From contig CM114272.1 in NCBI GenBank assembly GCA_050084515.1, positions 1,178,001 through 1,242,000 on the forward strand: a stretch of DNA of 64,000 nt. Reading direction: 5' to 3'. Both the position numbers and the translations under genes were made by a program. The notes under the pieces are model-generated. The model was not told the origin of the DNA. It made no database searches and saw only the letters and a program-made list of their open reading frames with translations. The stretch is from Blasia pusilla (lineage: Eukaryota; Marchantiophyta; Marchantiopsida; Blasiales). Positions 60,240 through 64,000 of this stretch are shown here, one piece after another. How positions within the stretch are numbered: the stretch's first letter is position 1; each line of letters opens with the position of its first letter.

Positions 60240-61400
60240 CGTGCGCCCTGCAGTGATATCTAGCGTCGTGGGTGCCGCTTGCTATAAATACACGTAATCT
60301 CCAGGATGAAACCTCCTAATCCTTGGATGATAACCTCCTCCACGAATGGTCACGTACCTCAATGTATCTCTATGTTGGGCAATAGCTAAGTTCTCAAAGG
60401 CCATAGGCATAACTCTACGAAAAACCTCTGCCCTCTGAGAACATGCTTGTACCCACACATCTGGATCATCAAGATCTAACACCTCCGCCATGTCATGTCG
60501 GATCGCCGCAGGTAAATCTAACTCTCTCCCAAAGAGCAAAAAGTACGGTGAAAATGATGCCAAGGATGCCTACCGACTAAAGCGATAACCCATAGCCAAC
60601 CATGACAACTGTAGGTCCCATTCCCTCAACTGTCCCCGCTGCAAGCCATACTTGCGCAATCCTCTCTTCACCGTCTGTACCACTCTCTCCGCCAACCCAT
60701 CTGCCTCAAGATGATCTCTAGATGTGGTGCAGTGATCTATCAGCGCCTGATCACACAAGAATTGAAACTCTCCCCTGAACTTGGTACCCTGGTCAGTCAA
60801 CACCTCCGCCGGTGCACCAAAGTGACTAAGCACATGATCTAGAAATGCATAAGCTGTTACCTTGCTCGCCTTGTCTGGTAGTGCCACCAACTCTATCCAC
60901 TTGGAGAAATGCTCCACCATGACCAATATGTACCTATGATGACGCCCCGTCAATGGCAAAGGTACCGCAAAGTCTAAACTCCACCGATAACCTAAACCCA
61001 TAATCGGAAAAGGATGTAACTGCGGAGTTGGAGCATTGAAGGATGCTCGCACTCTGTCACATACCATACATCTGGCCACAAACTGCTGTACCCTAGTATG
61101 CATGCCGCGCCACCAATACTGAACATGGAGTAAGCTATAAGTACGCTTTACTCCAAAATGTCCCAACTCCTCATGGGCATGTCGCACTACACGTGCTCGC
61201 TGGGAAGGATGAGGTACCACTCGTATCCTACCATCTCCCCATACCCGCAAAAATGTGAGTCCCCTCCCACTTGAACCTCTTGGCTCTTGTAGGATCCGAT
61301 CCCGCTCCCTAACACTCACTATACTCGCTATGACGCCAGTGCGCAAGAACACCACAACCTCCACGTCGTCATGGATATCACGACCACCTGTCGCCTCCTC
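60240..61400 (-). pseudogene. Integrase of copy 2
   Basis: The zinc-binding HAHEELGHFG...CMVCDRVR is followed by the core with YRWSLDF, LTDQGTKF and DGLAERV, so all three catalytic acidic residues are present. The C-terminal part continues GDYVYL...REVLPTGVLMLEGRDGMVWK after stops near 60567 and 60281. Confidence 0.85.
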
Positions 61401-61559
61401 ACTAACCTCCGGATTCAAAGACTTATCATCCAACCCCACCACAGGAGTCATCACCTGTGGCTGGCCTGCCATGGTCAACCAACAAAGATAGGCAGATGTA
61501 TGCCAATCGGGCACCATCTCCTCATTACTCTCTCCGTGCCATCGAGCTCCTGTGTCGTC

Positions 61560-62147
61560 TCTGTGACTCGGATATGGGTTACGACTCAACCCATCCGCAT
61601 CCTGGTTCAGCCGACCTGGCCTATGAACCACCTCAAACTCATACTCATGTAGTAATAGAGCCCACCTGGCAAGCTTTCCCGTAAGCTTGTCGGACTCCAT
61701 CAACCACCTCAACGGCTGATGATCAGTGATAAGTGTGAAAGGGTTTCCGAATAAATAGCACCTGAAATGTGCCATGGCCCACAGTACAGCCAAGCACTCT
61801 CCCTCTTAGGAGCTTTACTTCGCCTGTGCAATGTTGTTTGATCGGCTCGCGTAAGCCACAACAAACTCCCTCTCCTCATCATCCCTCTGAGTAAGCACTG
61901 CTTCTAGACCCAACATGTTCCAATCCGTATGTAACTGGAATGGGGGATCCCTAACCGGTCTCTGTAAAATGGGTGAGGACGTCAACATGTCCTTGAGCTT
62001 CTGAAATGCTCGCTCGTGATCATCTCCCCACAACCAAACCTGATCAAGTCTCGTCAACAAGGTCAAAGACTTTGCAATCGCACTAAAACCCTTGACATAC
62101 CGTCGATAGAAGTTCGCCAATCCAAGAAATGCTCGAACTCGACTCAC
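61560..62147 (-). pseudogene. RNase H and connection of copy 2
   Basis: FLGLANFYRRYVKGFSAIAK starts the connection after RT. The RNase H residues are LHTDWNMLGLEAVL, the ECLAV-type helix near 61800 (broken by a stop at about 61807-61815), ITDHQPLRWL and NQDADGLSRNP. Confidence 0.8.
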
Positions 62148-62149
62148 AT

Positions 62150-62860
62150 CTCAGAGGGCGTGGAATCATGCAATAGTCTCTACCTTTGTGCTAAACTCCT
62201 AACCCACTCGGGTATATGGTGTGTCCAAGTACTCAATCTGCTCTTGAAAGAATGCACTTGCTGGATGTAACTTCAGTCCATGTAACTGCAATCGCCGAAA
62301 CACCTCCTCCAAGTGTCGCTCATGCTCCTCAACCATGGAACTGAAGATAAGAATATCATCTATGTAACATTGTACAAAATCCAAGCCAGCCAGAATCCTA
62401 TCCATCACTCTCTGAAACTCTGCAGGTGCGTTCTTCAACCCAAATGGTAAGAACCGCCACTGATACAAGCAATCTCTCCCGAACCGATCTATCCCCCAGA
62501 ATGCTGTCTTCTCCTTGTCCTCCAACTTGATAGGAAGCTGATGATAGCCAACACGGAGATCTAAAGTATTGAAGATCTTTGCATGCCCTACCGCATCAAA
62601 GATCTCCTCAAGAGTAGGCATGGCGTACCGATCTGACCTCATCTGTCGGTTGATAGGACGGTAATCTCCACACATCCGCCTATCCGTCCAATTGCCATAC
62701 ATATCCTTCTTCGCCGGCATGACTGTGGCAGATGCATACTCCCTATGTGATAACTCCACAAGTCCTGCCTCCAACAAGTCTTGACTCCTGCTCTAAATCA
62801 AGGCTCGCTCCATATCAGAATACCTGTAGGATCAACGAAAGATCGGCGTATCACTAGCCA
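62150..62860 (-). pseudogene. Reverse transcriptase of copy 2
   Basis: RT blocks: ASATVMPAKKDMYGNWTDRR, MCGDYRPINRQMRSDRYAMP, FNTLDLRVGYHQLPI, PFGLKNAPAEFQRVMDRIL and the catalytic CYIDDILIF. The thumb end is damaged near 62199. It is better preserved than copy 1 in the palm. Confidence 0.9.
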
Positions 62861-63289
62861 ACTCAATCCGTATCCCGGGACCCTTCAGCGTACCTAAGTC
62901 TCTCATACTGAAGGAAAAAAAACTGACATGCCCTCTCAGAAACCTATGAACTCGCCATCGCTCTCCTCCTATCAACTTGAGACCTATCACAGGCTCCCAA
63001 GTCTCCATCATGACCTCACTCGGAGAGGACGCAACCTCCGGCTTTGGTTGCTATGTAGCAACCCTAGCCACCTCCGCAACAACCACTCCATTCTGACCTC
63101 CTACACCATGCTCTTTATCCGAAAAATGAATATGTGCTACTCTGGCCGCCTTCGCACTCTCTGCTCGAACGACGTCCCAGGAAGTCCATGGGTGCCTATC
63201 TCTCCTCGTCTCGCCCCCAGCCAATGCCTCTACAGACCCTGTAGGCAATGGTCCAACTCGTGGACGTGACGGCATGGATGACACTCGCA

Positions 63290-63658
63290 TCCGTCTTTGC
63301 TCAGCCATACCTAGGTTGACGATCCATGTGAGATAGTTGAGGTCCATCGCCTGCCCCAACATCTATCTCCGGGATGCCTCAGTCATCCCTGGCACCGCCG
63401 TAGTACCGGTAGCGAACCCCATGGCGCGCTCGCGCTCATCTGTTGTAGGCTCCTCCAATGCTCCGGTCATCCCATCCCAAATCATGCCTGACGCTCCCTG
63501 ACGAAAGGCATGGAATGCTGGGAAGCTCACCAATGTAGGTAAGGCTGCCCTCAACTCCCCCACCCTATTGGCCATGGCCAACAATGGTCTATCATCCCGT
63601 GTCACCACCTGAGATCGACGCCATGAGCCCAAAATAGCATCCACTGTGAAATGTGGTG
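63290..63658 (-). pseudogene. DNA methyltransferase C-terminal part of copy 2
   Basis: Reads FTVDAILGSWRRSQVV, ALPTLVSFPAFHA, then DERERAMGFATGTTAVPG and, after an in-frame TAG at 63363-63365, MLGQAMDLNYLTWIV. The last two blocks fit the end of a C5-methyltransferase (motifs IX-X). It lacks the 4-bp duplication seen in copy 1, so it shows the undisturbed frame at this point. Confidence 0.75.
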
Positions 63659-63762
63659 TGTCGTGCGAATCCACATCATCATACAACATACATCGTTGAC
63701 ATACCATACTCACATACATACATTACATAGACGAGAGCATCCACAAACACAAGTGTACCACA
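63659..63762 (-). repeat. 104-bp short LTR-like repeat joined to copy 2 methyltransferase
   Basis: Same length and ends as 17774-17877 (TGTGGTACAC to GCACGACA). The four bases beyond its start (ACTC on the plus strand) still match the purine tract of copy 1 before similarity stops. It probably marks a second, copy 1-type element inserted in or recombined with copy 2. Confidence 0.65.
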
Positions 63763-63768
63763 ACTCAA

Positions 63769-64000
63769 AATCTGTGAAAGATCTACTATTATAAAATACG
63801 TATAGAATCACATACAATCGAGCCAAACCCACTCCACGATGGGAGAATCCAGGTCGAAGCTTGCGGAAACTACCATAGCCAATAGCTCTACTCACTACCA
63901 AGGCTAACTCCCAACGCAACAGGCTCAACTCAAAGAACTAACTGTTCTTTGAGTGCACTCCACACTATATCCTCCAACCTTAGAGCGGGCCCTACTGGAA
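63769..64000 (-). repeat. LTR-like repeat block, copy B
   Basis: Near-identical to 26682-26930 in the same orientation and continues past the window edge. Confidence 0.6.

Larger units (their letters stand above)
59723..63658 (-). mobile_element. Ty3/gypsy element copy 2 with methyltransferase C-terminus and PHD, 5'-truncated
   Basis: All segments from 63658 to the PHD stop at 59937 lie in one reading frame: methyltransferase C-terminal part, linker, RT, RNase H, integrase and PHD. In-frame stops at 63363, about 63051, about 62797, 62199, 61815, 60567 and elsewhere break it. The upstream half (gag, protease, motif I to VIII) is absent within the window; at 63659 the sequence switches abruptly to a 104-bp LTR-like repeat. 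Confidence 0.85.

Noticed and set aside
1-64000. CRISPR arrays, bacterial operons or prophage
   Set aside because: Spliced genes and LTR elements show eukaryotic nuclear DNA; the tandem repeats lack unique spacers.
1-64000. tRNA or rRNA genes
   Set aside because: I scanned by eye for cloverleaf box patterns and rRNA-like sequence and found none I could support; tRNAscan-SE would be decisive.

Overview
This is nuclear DNA from a plant-like eukaryote. Genes have GT-AG introns, one gene has a GATA-like plus PHD zinc-finger architecture, and long stretches are filled with decayed Ty3/gypsy LTR retrotransposons and a hAT transposon. The repeat load, moderate GC and the kinds of elements would fit a non-seed land plant or a streptophyte relative. 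That is an impression from the content; I cannot name the species.

Three host genes can be supported. (1) Minus strand, about 0.35-7.6 kb (possibly from 7.85 kb): an eight-exon gene that I could splice in frame by eye. It encodes a secreted endonuclease I (EndA/Vvn type) fused to a C-terminal lamin-tail-like domain. (2) Plus strand, 9671-12031: an intronless gene for a 786-aa protein with a GATA-like finger, a PHD-like C4HC3 finger and a long alanine-rich segment. Genes 1 and 2 are divergent and share a GC-rich, CT-rich intergenic region. (3) Plus strand, about 47.66-54.95 kb: a gene of about 13 exons for a protein of roughly 1,280 aa with one N-terminal membrane segment, long coiled coils and a serine-rich tail.

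The rest is mobile DNA. Copy 1 (17.77-24.95 kb, minus) and copy 2 (59.1-63.66 kb, minus) belong to one unusual Ty3/gypsy group. Gag, protease, a DNMT3-like cytosine-5 DNA methyltransferase, reverse transcriptase, RNase H, integrase and a terminal PHD finger were all encoded in a single reading frame. Fragments of a third methyltransferase (15.2-15.6 kb), a third integrase/PHD end (15.9-17.2 kb) and a second gag (31 kb) show this was a multi-copy family. Its LTRs look very short (104 or 136 bp, TG...CA) and sit directly after an almost identical purine tract. Between 26.7 and 31 kb is a nest of chromodomain-bearing gypsy remains, including two about 985-bp LTRs in opposite orientation. A decayed hAT (ZNF862-like) transposase lies at 42.95-45.17 kb, next to a 65-bp tandem repeat. 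A 34-bp minisatellite lies at 13.56-13.96 kb.

The methyltransferase-plus-PHD retrotransposon is the most interesting content. The same element carries an enzyme that could write DNA methylation and a chromatin reader where chromoviruses carry a chromodomain. All copies seen here are disrupted by stops or shifts and are presumably inactive.
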